Shown here: positions 1 to 8,270 of the stretch, piece by piece
Position numbering within the stretch: the first letter of the stretch is position 1
How the letters are laid out: each line of letters starts with the position of its first letter
Source of the DNA: Candidatus Zymogenaceae bacterium
Lineage (GTDB): Bacteria > Desulfobacterota > Zymogenia > Zymogenales > Zymogenaceae
Length of the DNA: 64,000 nucleotides
Direction of reading: 5' to 3'
Assembly: GCA_016933535.1 (NCBI GenBank)
Contig: JAFGAS010000081.1
Span: 1 to 64,000, forward strand
Notes under the pieces: generated by a model
Told to the model about the DNA's origin: nothing
The model's database searches: none
Seen by the model: only the letters and a program-made list of their open reading frames with translations
Translations under genes and position numbers: made by a program

Positions 1-1
1 C

Positions 2-274
2 AAGCTGTTCGTAGGAAACCTGAGCTATTCGGTAACATCCGAGGATCTCACGGGGCTTTTCTCCGGTCACGGTTCGGTCGTTGAGGCCAAGGTTATCGAG
101 GGAAAGGGCTTTGGATTCGTCGAGATGTCGAGCAAGACTGAGGCCGATACGGCCAAAGAGGCGCTCAACGGCACCGACTTTTCCGGTCGCTCACTGAACG
201 TGGATACGGCAAAGCCGCCCAAGAGCAGGGACGACAGAGGCGGAAACGGCGGCGGATATCGTAGCCGGTACTAA
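2..274 (+). CDS. RNA-binding protein, single RRM domain (5' end cut by window)
   Basis: Glycine-rich-tail RRM protein of the bacterial cold-shock type that binds single-stranded RNA. The reading frame is open from the window edge and begins at RNP2 (KLFVGNLSYS), so only one to a few N-terminal residues should be missing. RNP1 is intact as KGFGFVEM at about residues 35-42 of the visible part, with aromatic residues in the RNA-contacting positions. The tail is short, basic and Gly-rich and ends RSRY. About 90 codons are visible, the usual length for this family. A strong intrinsic terminator follows within about 20 bases, so the gene is probably monocistronic or last in its unit. Family assignment is secure; the RNA target is unknown. 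Confidence 0.93.
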   Translation, partial: KLFVGNLSYSVTSEDLTGLFSGHGSVVEAKVIEGKGFGFVEMSSKTEADTAKEALNGTDFSGRSLNVDTAKPPKSRDDRGGNGGGYRSRY

Positions 275-294
275 TCCGACAGCAGATTCCGACT

Positions 295-330
295 GAAAAA
301 GGGGGGGAGTTTTCCCTCCCTTTTTTTATT
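295..330 (+). terminator. Intrinsic terminator after the RRM gene
   Basis: A-rich run, G-rich arm, short T-containing loop, CTCCC arm, then seven T. It lies about 20 bases after the RRM stop codon. Confidence 0.75.
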
Positions 331-402
331 GGAACAAGAATAAATCAATTCCTGAATCGCCTTGATCCATTCATTCCGCCCGTCCCTTCCGGAAAGCGCC
401 TC

Positions 403-497
403 TTTTCACCACAAAGACACTAAGACACAAAGAGCTCGAAGGACACAAAAACTCTTTCTCTTTCCTCCTTCGTGTCTTTGTGCCTTTGTGGTGAAAA
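403..497. repeat. Long imperfect inverted repeat (CACCACAAAGACAC type)
   Basis: The left arm at 403-432 (TTTTCACCACAAAGACAC...) pairs with the right arm at 471-497 (...TTTGTGGTGAAAA) around a purine/pyrimidine-rich centre. Such CACCACAAAGACAC palindromes are familiar as dispersed non-coding repeats in many environmental bacterial genomes. No protein is convincing here; the short open frames are repeat translations. A fragment (CACGAAGACACAAGG) recurs near 18808. Confidence 0.7.
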
Positions 498-522
498 ACC
501 GTGCGGAGGGTAGCCCTTCGCG

Positions 523-965
523 GTCATTGCGAGGCCGTCGCAGACGGCCGTGGCAATCCCCTGACTGTCACCGTATATTCCACTCGTCATTGCGAGGAGG
601 GCCGTTCCGGGCCGACGAAGCAATCTCCAATTCCGTCGGAGACATTAGAATCGCTTATCGCCTGCGGCGGGCATTAGAGATTGCTGCGCTTCGCTCGCAA
701 TGACGACTGAGGATCACGGTGGTTATCGGAAACGCCGGGCGGCTGGTTGCCACGCCGCGATTTTGCGGCTCGCAATGACAATAGTAATCGCCGCCAGAGG
801 CGGCTTTGTTAAGCATTGCCGCCCCTACAAGTTCTAACGCGTTTCTACCCGTAGGGGTCGCATTTATGCGACCCGCAGCGGACTATGAAGGTCCGCGTCG
901 ACCGACGAGGGAAGCGAACATACGTACCGTCATTGCGAGGAGCCGAAGGCGACGCGGCAATCTCC
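523..965. repeat. Cluster of five CATTGCGAGG...GCAATCTCC palindromic repeats
   Basis: Five copies of the dispersed bacterial repeat with GTCATTGCGAG at one end and GCAATCTCC (or GCAATCCCC) at the other. Forward copies are at 523-560, 586-628 and 929-965; reverse copies are at about 678-705 and 745-780. Spacer sequences between the conserved ends differ. A further hairpin (855-874, GGGTCGCA/TGCGACCC) lies between copies four and five. A degenerate relative is at about 14901-14974. No gene is supported in 331-1234. Confidence 0.75.
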
Positions 966-1234
966 AGGAAGTCACCGTGATCGAGACGTGAGGGTGAGAT
1001 CGCTCTCACCAATTCCTCTATTTCTATTTTCCAGGCTCAAATCGTCTGAAATAACTGAAACCCCTTTGCTCTCATCCTCGATTGCCGAGGCAGGGTCTTA
1101 TCCGATTGGATGTTTATTCATTATTTAAGAGTGGTAACTCCTATATAAAGGTTCCGATTGTTGTTGATATTTGCTCTTGATGCTAACGACTTGTTTATGG
1201 TAGATTTTGAGTATAAACAGGGAGGTGATATGCC
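966..1234. other. Intergenic stretch before AT-rich island
   Basis: Base composition drops from GC-rich to AT-rich across this stretch. I see no gene or clear promoter. The only strong signal is the GGAGGTGA ribosome-binding site at 1221-1228, which serves the GTG start at 1235. A three-codon ATG-CCG-TGA overlaps the same site and may be coincidental. Confidence 0.5.
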
Positions 1235-1834
1235 GTGATAAACTCAATAAAAGCATTTATTTTGATTTTCGTTTTATACCTTAGTCTTGCGCCTTTGGCT
1301 GCCTATTCGATTTCGATTGAGGAATTTATAAAAGAATATCCAGACGCTATAGTATCCTTAAACGCTATTTATTATGAGCATGGTAACATAACACCTAGTG
1401 GGAGTAGCGGATTAATGGATTGTGATCCTTTTAGCTTTAATAAGAATAATTATATCTATCTAAAGGATCTGTATCGTAGCGGAATTGTTCCCAATGATAA
1501 ATTAAATAAATTAATTGAAAAAGCGGATGAATCTATAGATTTAGCGAATACATCAATATGTGATGGAAACACTATAGTGGATGGTAAAAATTATTCTCGG
1601 TATTTTCATGAACAAGAAAATGTTTTGATAACAAATGAAGAAGGATATAGAATAATAGGAGAGTTATTTAAAGTCTTTGATGGAATGAGTCGTTCACAAC
1701 TTCAATTACTACGACCTGATTTCAGACTACAGCTTTCAATAAATCATACTACTCACAGTGATTCGATCAACGATGGAACAAGTAGAGCTAACGGCATCGA
1801 CCCAACTCCTCCGATATATGGAGACGTGAAATGA
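1235..1834 (+). CDS. Secreted hypothetical protein, AT-rich
   Basis: I do not recognise the family. The 199-residue product starts with a classical Sec signal peptide (hydrophobic core at about residues 6-22, FILIFVLYLSLAPLA, then AYS), so it should be exported. The mature part is acidic and rich in Asn, Ser, Ile and Tyr, with two Cys (in MDCDPF and SICDG) that could form a disulfide. The GTG start is supported by GGAGGTGA six bases upstream. The stop overlaps the next start (ATGA), so the two genes are co-translated. Codon use is strongly A/T-biased (ata, aaa, aat, gat), unlike almost every other gene in the window, which suggests recent acquisition. Confidence 0.75.
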   Translation: MINSIKAFILIFVLYLSLAPLAAYSISIEEFIKEYPDAIVSLNAIYYEHGNITPSGSSGLMDCDPFSFNKNNYIYLKDLYRSGIVPNDKLNKLIEKADESIDLANTSICDGNTIVDGKNYSRYFHEQENVLITNEEGYRIIGELFKVFDGMSRSQLQLLRPDFRLQLSINHTTHSDSINDGTSRANGIDPTPPIYGDVK

Positions 1835-2529
1835 AGAGCCAATTAGTAAAAAGGTCTTACCAGGTCTGCGTGATAGCCGCTTTCTTATTTGCTTTCTCTT
1901 TATTATCTGCACCTGCGACTTTCACTTCCGACCTCTCGGACCTCATCGCACAGGGAGACAAGTGTTTCCAGGCTGACGATTATGCGAAAGCTATCGAATA
2001 CTATGAGAAAGCGGTCGAGTTGGACCCGAGCAATTACATAGCTTTACTCAACCTCGGATTCAGTCTGGCGGAGTTGGAGCGATATGATGAGTCTTTAAAA
2101 TGTTATAAGAAAGCAAAAGAAGCTGGTGCTCCGTTTAAGGAGGGATTCATATTAACAGGAAAAGCAAAAGAATTTTATGATAAAGGAATAAATTTTATTA
2201 AAGCAAAAAACTACCAAGAAGCTATTAAATCTTTTGAGAATGCAATAAAAGAAGACCCTTCGAATGTTATGGCAATAAATAATATTGGATGGATTTATAA
2301 GAATATTAACGGAGATAACAAAAAAGCAGAAGAAAAGTTTAAAGAAGCTATTAAAAAAAATCCACTTTTCTCTGTAGCTTATAATTCATTAGGTAAACTT
2401 TATTATGATAATAAATCTCCTCAAAAGTGCATACTTTTTTATTCTGCTGAACTTGAGATGGGAATTAGTGACCCTGTAAGAAGAACTAAGGTAGAAAATA
2501 GAATAATAGAAATGAAAAATTTAAGGTAA
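1831..2529 (+). CDS. TPR-repeat protein with signal peptide
   Basis: A 232-residue exported tetratricopeptide protein, presumably a protein-protein interaction scaffold. A signal peptide occupies about residues 1-32. TPR units include YAKAIEYYEKAVELDPSN (residues about 50-67), a second with NLGFSLAELERYDESLKCY, a third with YQEAIKSFENAIKEDPSN, and a fourth containing AEEKFKEAIKKNP. It overlaps the upstream secreted gene by 4 bases (ATGA), so both probably belong to one unit and may work together in the periplasm or outside. Composition changes within the gene: the first 250 bases resemble the host chromosome, and from about 2090 onward codons become very AT-rich. Confidence 0.85.
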   Translation: MKSQLVKRSYQVCVIAAFLFAFSLLSAPATFTSDLSDLIAQGDKCFQADDYAKAIEYYEKAVELDPSNYIALLNLGFSLAELERYDESLKCYKKAKEAGAPFKEGFILTGKAKEFYDKGINFIKAKNYQEAIKSFENAIKEDPSNVMAINNIGWIYKNINGDNKKAEEKFKEAIKKNPLFSVAYNSLGKLYYDNKSPQKCILFYSAELEMGISDPVRRTKVENRIIEMKNLR

Positions 2530-2677
2530 GTAAGATTTCCTTTCCTCTAAATTTCACTTCCCCTATCAACCTGATCCAACCGAAAACTATATAAACCCGT
2601 TCATCTTACCATTCCTATGAAGGAGTGGTAACAACGGAGCACTACTATATCTCAAAACTGGAAATGATCCTTGGAAG

Positions 2678-2758
2678 GAATTACGGGGACACGTACCTAA
2701 TTCATTTCTGAAAGTATTATATACCAGCCAGGGAATTAGTTACATGTCCCCGTAATTC
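2678..2758. repeat. GGGGACAC-bounded inverted-repeat element, copy 1
   Basis: The left arm at 2678-2703 starts GAATTACGGGGACAC. The right arm at 2733-2758 is its reverse complement at 24 of 26 positions. A 29-base AT-rich centre separates them. No protein is encoded. The structure resembles REP/RAYT-type non-autonomous palindromes; related copies are at 15091-15152 and 46174-46243. Confidence 0.8.
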
Positions 2759-2760
2759 TA

Positions 2761-3843
2761 TTAATCGAACTTCAGATCGATCCCCCTGCTCTGCGCCCGC
2801 TGGTACAGCCAGGCGAGGAGGTTTTCCGGCGGCCTGTTCTGTTCGGACTCGGGCCTCGTGACGAGCGTGATCGACCCGCTCGGACACGCCGATGCGCACA
2901 CGCCGCAGCCGATGCACCGCTTATCGTCCACGAGATAAGAGCCGTTATCCTCCCGGATCGCGTCCACCGGGCACCGTTCGTCGGCACATACCCCGCAGGC
3001 AGAGCAGGTCGCGGGGTCTATCCGTGCCGCGTAGTTGCTCCGGGCCAAAAGATACGGCGAGCCGAGCTCCCGGATCCCCCTTAAAAGGCCGCAGCAGCAC
3101 GGGCAGCAGTTACAGAGCCCGAAGTGGCCCGTCTGGGTGTTGTAGAAGGCGCTGTGGACCAGCCCCCGGCGTTCGGCGTCGTCAAGGATGGCCATCGCCT
3201 CCTGTCTTGAGATGTCGCGCCCCCCCAGAGAGAAGTCCCCGGGTGAGCGGACATTGGACGAAAAGGAGAGGCAGACCTCCAGCGGCTGGGCGCAGTCATG
3301 GCCCGTGAGCTTTCGCTCCTTGCGGCAGATGCACTCGTGTACGGTAAACGACTGCGCGTCTGCAAACATCATCCTGACGTCCTCATAGACGACGATGTCG
3401 CTCTTGTTGTCGATCGGGGCGTTGACCGGCACCACGCGGGCCAGCGCCGGCTCAAAACCGCCGACGGTGCGGTGCAGCGTGGGCCAATATTGTTCGCAGA
3501 GACAGGCCAGCTCCCGGTCTATCCGGTACATCTGGAACTCATATATCCCCACGACAAAGGGCATGAGCAGGTAGAACCGCTGCCCCCCCCACGTCACGCA
3601 CCCGATCTGACCCTTTTCGGCCATGGCGTCAAGGGTCAGTTCCATTTCCGATACGGATCTTCCAAGGCGCTCGGCTACGGTCTCGGCCGTTTCGGGCAGC
3701 GCCTTGAGCAGGAGCGCGGTCTCGGCGTCGGCGGGCGAAAAGATCTTTTCGAGGATCTTGAGCTCTACGCCGGTCTCTGTTGCCGGGAAGCCGTTCGGGA
3801 GATCGTCGAGTTTGCTCGCCAGCCGTTTGTAGACGTCAGTCAT
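2761..3843 (-). CDS. Winged-helix, Cys-rich protein with two C-terminal 4Fe-4S clusters (paralogue 1)
   Basis: A 360-residue cytoplasmic iron-sulfur protein of unknown function. Residues about 35-90 look like a winged helix-turn-helix (AETVAERLGRSVSEMELTL then a wing). The centre holds a Cys motif CICRKERKLTGHDC...C and, later, CNCCPCCC. The C terminus carries two ferredoxin motifs: CSACGVCADERCP (one residue longer than CxxCxxCxxxCP) and CIGCGVCASACP. The domain order suggests a redox- or cluster-sensing protein, or an electron carrier tied to an unknown partner. It stands alone between the repeat element and an MFS gene. Paralogues at 48197-49207 (same architecture) and 37599-38420 (no HTH) lie in this window. 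The motifs are certain; the role is not. Confidence 0.88.
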   Translation of the reverse strand: MTDVYKRLASKLDDLPNGFPATETGVELKILEKIFSPADAETALLLKALPETAETVAERLGRSVSEMELTLDAMAEKGQIGCVTWGGQRFYLLMPFVVGIYEFQMYRIDRELACLCEQYWPTLHRTVGGFEPALARVVPVNAPIDNKSDIVVYEDVRMMFADAQSFTVHECICRKERKLTGHDCAQPLEVCLSFSSNVRSPGDFSLGGRDISRQEAMAILDDAERRGLVHSAFYNTQTGHFGLCNCCPCCCGLLRGIRELGSPYLLARSNYAARIDPATCSACGVCADERCPVDAIREDNGSYLVDDKRCIGCGVCASACPSGSITLVTRPESEQNRPPENLLAWLYQRAQSRGIDLKFD

Positions 3844-3969
3844 AATTTATGCCCTATTATGGATGCGGGGGGCCGGTCAAAGCGCCGCCAAAGAATTATT
3901 TGGTCGCCACCGCATATTAATACTGTCGGCGGCCGCCGTCAATGGAAATAAGGCCGCAGCCCGGCGGGA

Positions 3970-5265
3970 CTACTGTGCCGGGTCTCCCCGAATGACGCCC
4001 TTTTCCAGATAGATCGGGCGGATCAACAGCCTCAGCCCGGGGAGTTTTCGGGCGAACATCAGGGAGCCCACAAGACAACAGGTCCCCCCGATGGCCACCG
4101 TATAGGGTACGCCAATCGTATGGGCAAGGCTCCCGGCCAGCAGGCTCCCAAACGGGGTCATGCCCATAAATGACATGGCGTAAAAACTCATCACCCGGCC
4201 CCGTTTGTCCTCATCGACGATGGTCTGTATGACGGTATTGGTCGAGGCCATCTGAACCATCATCCCGAAACCGATCACCGTCATGAAAATCAGCGAAAGG
4301 ACAAAAATCCGCGTAAACGATAGACAGACGAGACCCGCCCCGAAGATGCCGGAGGACACCACAATGAGCCTGCCCAGCCCGATGACCGTCTTTCGGGAGG
4401 CCAAAAACAGGGCGCCCGAAAGCGCCCCGACGCCGGTGGCCCCCATGAGAAAGCCAAACGTGTTGGGGCCTCCGTGCAGGATGTCCTTGGCGAACACGGG
4501 CATGAGCACCATATACCCCATTCCCATCAGGCTGACCAGCGCCAGGAGAAGCAGCAGGGATCGAATGGGCGCAAAACCGAAGGCATACGAAAAGCCGTCC
4601 TTGAGCCCCCGAAGGAAATGGGCGTGCAGGGCCTTCGGCCTTTTTGGGATATCTTTCATGGCCAAAAGCGACATGATGACCGCCAGGAAACTGACGGCGT
4701 TAATCAGAAAGCAGAGCCCCTCCCCAACGACGGCGATGAGTATTCCGGCCAGCGACGGGCCCACCAGCCGGGCGCCGTTGACCATCGAGGAATTCAGGGC
4801 TATGGCGTTTCCCAGGTCTTGACGCCTTCCGATCATATCCACCACGAAGGATTGGCGGGCCGGGACATCAAAGGCGTTGATTATCCCGAGGATCACCGTC
4901 AGAAAGATTATCTGCCAGATCTGGATCGACCCGGTCAGGACCAGGGTTGCCAGGATGACGGCCTGTATCATGGACAGCGTCTGGGTGACGACCAGAGTCC
5001 GGTGGCGGTTCCACCGGTCGACGAGAACGCCCGCCGCCGGGGCAAGGAGAAAAGTCGGAATCCGGCTGGAAAAGCCGACCACGCCCAGCATGAGGGCAGA
5101 GCCGGTCAGACGATAGACGAGCCAGCTTATCGCGATCTGCTGCATCCATGTGCCGATCAGGGAGAGGCCCTGGCCGCCGAAGAAAAGACGGTAATTCCGG
5201 TGCGACAGCGACCGAAAAATCGTTTTTAGGCCGTCTTGAGCCCTCGCAGCCCTATTCATTCTCAT
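3970..5265 (-). CDS. MFS transporter, DHA3/EntS-like
   Basis: A 431-residue major facilitator protein with about 12 hydrophobic helices, inner membrane, proton-driven export. The N-terminal block (FRSLSHRNYRLFFGGQGLSL, then IGTWMQQIAISWLVYRLTG) and motif A region GVLVDRWNRHRTLV are characteristic of the DHA3 branch that includes the enterobactin exporter EntS and macrolide exporters. A second motif-A-like segment occurs at the start of the C-terminal half (ASRKTVIGLGRLIVV). The substrate cannot be read from sequence, and no siderophore or antibiotic genes are adjacent. It is transcribed in the same direction as the ferredoxin gene that follows it, 126 bases away. Confidence 0.9.
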   Translation of the reverse strand: MRMNRAARAQDGLKTIFRSLSHRNYRLFFGGQGLSLIGTWMQQIAISWLVYRLTGSALMLGVVGFSSRIPTFLLAPAAGVLVDRWNRHRTLVVTQTLSMIQAVILATLVLTGSIQIWQIIFLTVILGIINAFDVPARQSFVVDMIGRRQDLGNAIALNSSMVNGARLVGPSLAGILIAVVGEGLCFLINAVSFLAVIMSLLAMKDIPKRPKALHAHFLRGLKDGFSYAFGFAPIRSLLLLLALVSLMGMGYMVLMPVFAKDILHGGPNTFGFLMGATGVGALSGALFLASRKTVIGLGRLIVVSSGIFGAGLVCLSFTRIFVLSLIFMTVIGFGMMVQMASTNTVIQTIVDEDKRGRVMSFYAMSFMGMTPFGSLLAGSLAHTIGVPYTVAIGGTCCLVGSLMFARKLPGLRLLIRPIYLEKGVIRGDPAQ

Positions 5266-5719
5266 CGAAAATCCTCTCTCGATTGCCCCTGGACGCCCGC
5301 TTTCGGCATAGCGGGGACGTCCCGTCGGACGATTAAGACGTCACCGCAGATATGTACGATGCCGCAAGACGCCGGAAAACGGGAAACGGGGGCGGCTCTC
5401 CGATTTTACGTCTGCTGCCAGTATGATATCAAATTATTCCTCAAAATGCCCTAAAAACTAACGCGGAAAGTCCGCCGCCGTCGGCCACTATCCGGTGCCC
5501 GTATACGGTACGGCCTGCTCCCCGAGATTATGCTGTTGACGAAGCAATGACGCGGGGAGTACAATATGATCAGAATATATATAGTTAAGTATTTTCACCG
5601 AATTGCTTCACCGATATTCGGGGGGCTCCCCCGAGGCCGTGGGAAGGTCTGGGGTGAAAAAGAGGATTAAAGACTTTAACGCGTGACCGTATGACGGTCG
5701 CGATGATGGAGTTGCCGTT
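5266..5719. other. Divergent intergenic region with a weak sigma-70 promoter
   Basis: Separates the leftward MFS gene from the rightward M20 gene. TTGACG (5536-5541) and TACAAT (5560-5565) with an 18-base spacer form a plausible promoter for the rightward gene, which starts at 5720 after a long leader. No convincing gene is seen in the stretch. Confidence 0.4.
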
Positions 5720-7120
5720 ATGCAGCGCCGGAACGAAAAAGAAAACGCTATTGAAAAAGTCCACGCGGCCATAGATGAACAGTTCCCGTCACACCTGGAT
5801 CGCTGCCGGAACTTCCTCCGCCAGAAGAGCGTCTCGGTAACGGGAGAGGGGGTCGCCGAGACCGCCCGGATCATCAGCGGCTTCATCGAGGAAATCGGCG
5901 GGACGGTCGAGCATTACGGCGATCCCGCATACCCGATCGTGTTCGGCCGGCTGGCAAAAGGGCTGCCGAAGACCCTGATCATCTACGGCATGTACGACGT
6001 CATGCCCGCCGAGGAGCCTAACTGGCTGAGCCCCCCCTTTGCCGCCGAGATCCATACCATGCCGGGATTGGGCGAATGCGTCGTGGCCCGGGGCGCCGTC
6101 AACTCGAAGGGGGCCCTCTGCGGGGTTTTCAACGCGCTCAAGGCGATCCACGAAGTGGACAAAATCCCGCTCAATCTTATCTTTACCATGGAGGGGGAGG
6201 AGGAAATCGGCAGCCCCCATTTTGCCGATTTCATTCAGGCAAACAAGGAGATGCTGCAGGCCGACGGGGTCGTAGATTTCGACTTCTCGGAGGACTCCAC
6301 CGGCAGGGTATCGATGCACCTGGGGCTCAAGGGGATCGTCTACCTGGACCTCATCGCCCGGGCCGGGAAACGGGGTGGCCCCACGGACACGGCGCTGCAC
6401 GGTTCGGACAGCGCCTGGATAACATCTCCGGTATGGAGGCTGGTGCGGGCGTTGAGTACACTGACCGATGAGCGGGAAAATATAAAGATAGGCGGGATTT
6501 ACGAGAATGTCGCGCCCCCGAGCGACGAAGACATCGAGGTCCTCAAAAGACTGGAGAAGACCTTCAACCCCCGGTCATTTCTCAGGGAGATGAAGAGCCA
6601 CTCGTTCAAGAGCGAACTGGTGGGCATCGACCTGCTCACAAAGGGACTATTCACGCCGGTCATGAATATAAACGGACTCTCGGCCGGGTACGTCGGCACG
6701 GGGACGAAGACGGTGCTGCCCCGGAAGGCCACGGCAAAGATCGATATCCGGTTTGGGCCGAACCTGGAGCCCGAGGAGGTCGTGGAAAAGCTGAGACGGC
6801 ACCTGACCGGCCTCGGGTTTGACGACATCGAGGTGAGGCTGCGGGAAGGATATCCGTGGTCAAAGACACGTTTCTCGGAGCCCATTGTCCAGAAGATGAT
6901 CGACGCCTATAATTTCCACGGCGTCCAGCCCGAGGTGTGGCCGATCGCGACTTGGGCCGCGCCCTATTTCGTGTTTTCGCGAATCCTGGGGCTGCCGGTG
7001 GTCTCCGGGGGGCTCGGGCACGGCAAGCGGCAGCACGTCGCCAACGAATACATGACGGTAAAGGGGCTCAGGGATTTCGAGAAATTCGTCGCGACGTTCC
7101 TCTATTCCCTCGCATCCTGA
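5720..7120 (+). CDS. M20-family metallo-hydrolase with substituted metal ligands
   Basis: A 466-residue member of the M20 (DapE/ArgE/carboxypeptidase G2-like) family, normally di-zinc amidohydrolases or dipeptidases. The order of family motifs is preserved: IIYGMYDVMP at residues about 87-96, ARGAVNSKG at 123-131, TMEGEEEIGS at 156-165, a dimerisation-type insert, and GLGHGKRQHVANEYM near 440. Two canonical metal ligands are changed. The His of GHxDVQP is Met91, and the bridging Asp of GRGxxDxKG is Asn128. The catalytic Glu pair and C-terminal His remain. The enzyme may use one metal, a different metal, or be specialised. It appears monocistronic, and a 9-bp hairpin follows the stop. Confidence 0.88.
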   Translation: MQRRNEKENAIEKVHAAIDEQFPSHLDRCRNFLRQKSVSVTGEGVAETARIISGFIEEIGGTVEHYGDPAYPIVFGRLAKGLPKTLIIYGMYDVMPAEEPNWLSPPFAAEIHTMPGLGECVVARGAVNSKGALCGVFNALKAIHEVDKIPLNLIFTMEGEEEIGSPHFADFIQANKEMLQADGVVDFDFSEDSTGRVSMHLGLKGIVYLDLIARAGKRGGPTDTALHGSDSAWITSPVWRLVRALSTLTDERENIKIGGIYENVAPPSDEDIEVLKRLEKTFNPRSFLREMKSHSFKSELVGIDLLTKGLFTPVMNINGLSAGYVGTGTKTVLPRKATAKIDIRFGPNLEPEEVVEKLRRHLTGLGFDDIEVRLREGYPWSKTRFSEPIVQKMIDAYNFHGVQPEVWPIATWAAPYFVFSRILGLPVVSGGLGHGKRQHVANEYMTVKGLRDFEKFVATFLYSLAS

Positions 7121-7133
7121 TCTTGGGTGTTAT

Positions 7134-7155
7134 CGCGCAACCCGGAGGTTGCGCG
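7134..7155. other. Perfect 9-bp hairpin just after the M20 stop codon
   Basis: CGCGCAACC, tetraloop CGGA, GGTTGCGCG. There is no T-run, so it is not a classical intrinsic terminator. It could stabilise the mRNA 3' end. The CGGA loop is shared with the hairpin at 41964-41989. Confidence 0.55.
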
Positions 7156-7323
7156 ACGGCAAAGCCCGGGTTTGACCGCAAAAAGCGGCAATTCGCGCTG
7201 CGCCGGCGGGCCCCGGGGGCTCCCGTCGGATGGTCCGCGCCGGGGCGCGTATCACATTTCCGCCCCGTGCCCGCCTCCGCCTTTGCTTTTTCGGGCGCCC
7301 CGTGATAGGCTGCGTGATAATCA

Positions 7324-8169
7324 ATGCGGAAAGGAACGCCCGTGGGACAGGACCTCAAGGCCGAAAACCTGACGATCTCGGTGCCCAATCTCGGCTGCGA
7401 CAAGAACTGCCCCTACTGCGTTTCGCGCATGACCGGGTATGTCACCAACAACTTTCCGAGAATGCTCAGAAACTGCAAGAAGGTCATTCACGTCGCCCGG
7501 GCCGCCGAGGTTACGTCGGTCCTCTTTACCGGAAAGGGGGAGCCGACCCTCGCGTATCGGGAGCTGACCAGCCTTGCCCGCCTTTTCAACTTCTGGCCGC
7601 TGGAACTCCAGACCAACGGCATCGGCCTGGCTGCCGGTGACGATTCCCTGTTGAAAGGTCTCTACGACGCGGGGTTTGACGTGATCGCCGTATCCGTCGA
7701 CACGGCCGGACAGTTGGACGCCTGCCGGGAGCTCTTTTCGCGGATCAGGGACGCGGGCCTCCTCTCCCGAATAACCGTCAATATCACCGATCTCCTGGGA
7801 GATGTTACCTTCCCGTCTCTCCTGGACTACTGCCGCCAAACCGGGATCTCACAGCTCACGCTGCGGCGGATCGTTACCCCCGAAAACCCGAAGGACATGA
7901 AGACGGCCGATTGGATCGCCGATAACGTGGATGACAACGACTATCGTTCGCTCATGGAGCAGGCGCGGCTCTACGTCTCCGAACAGGGCAAACTGATCCG
8001 CACGCTCAACCACGGGGTCGAGGTCTATGACTGCGGCGGGGTCTCGTTCTCCTACAGCGATTACTGCATCCAGGAGCGCAACCGCGGCGACAACATCCGC
8101 TCGCTGGTCTTCCTGGAGGACGGCCACCTCTACACGTCCTGGAATTCGGCGTCGTCGATCCTCTTTTAG
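7324..8169 (+). CDS. Radical SAM protein
   Basis: A 281-residue radical S-adenosylmethionine enzyme. The cluster-binding motif is C25-DKN-C29-PY-C32 (CxxxCxxC). It is followed by FTGKGEPTL, a typical GGE-type SAM-binding segment, and a TIM-barrel-like series of beta strands (LELQTNGIGL, VIAVSVDTAG, SRITVNITDLL). The C terminus lacks extra Cys-rich cluster motifs, so only one 4Fe-4S centre is expected. The substrate is unknown and the neighbours do not identify it. The ATG start at 7324 has a purine-poor leader, so a slightly later start (GTG in GTPVGQ) cannot be excluded. Confidence 0.85.
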   Translation: MRKGTPVGQDLKAENLTISVPNLGCDKNCPYCVSRMTGYVTNNFPRMLRNCKKVIHVARAAEVTSVLFTGKGEPTLAYRELTSLARLFNFWPLELQTNGIGLAAGDDSLLKGLYDAGFDVIAVSVDTAGQLDACRELFSRIRDAGLLSRITVNITDLLGDVTFPSLLDYCRQTGISQLTLRRIVTPENPKDMKTADWIADNVDDNDYRSLMEQARLYVSEQGKLIRTLNHGVEVYDCGGVSFSYSDYCIQERNRGDNIRSLVFLEDGHLYTSWNSASSILF

Positions 8170-8270
8170 GAGACTGCGGCACGATCACGGCCGCGGGGGT
8201 GTTGGTAGGAAATGCAGAGCCTTACTTCGACAATGGACCCCGTTTCGCTTCGCTGTCCGGAATGGATAAT

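Noticed and set aside
362-703. Open frames over the repeat cluster
   Set aside because: Their sequences are translations of the CACCACAAAGACAC and CATTGCGAG palindromes.
523-965. CRISPR array
   Set aside because: Copies are palindromic, in both orientations, irregularly spaced and lack uniform spacers.
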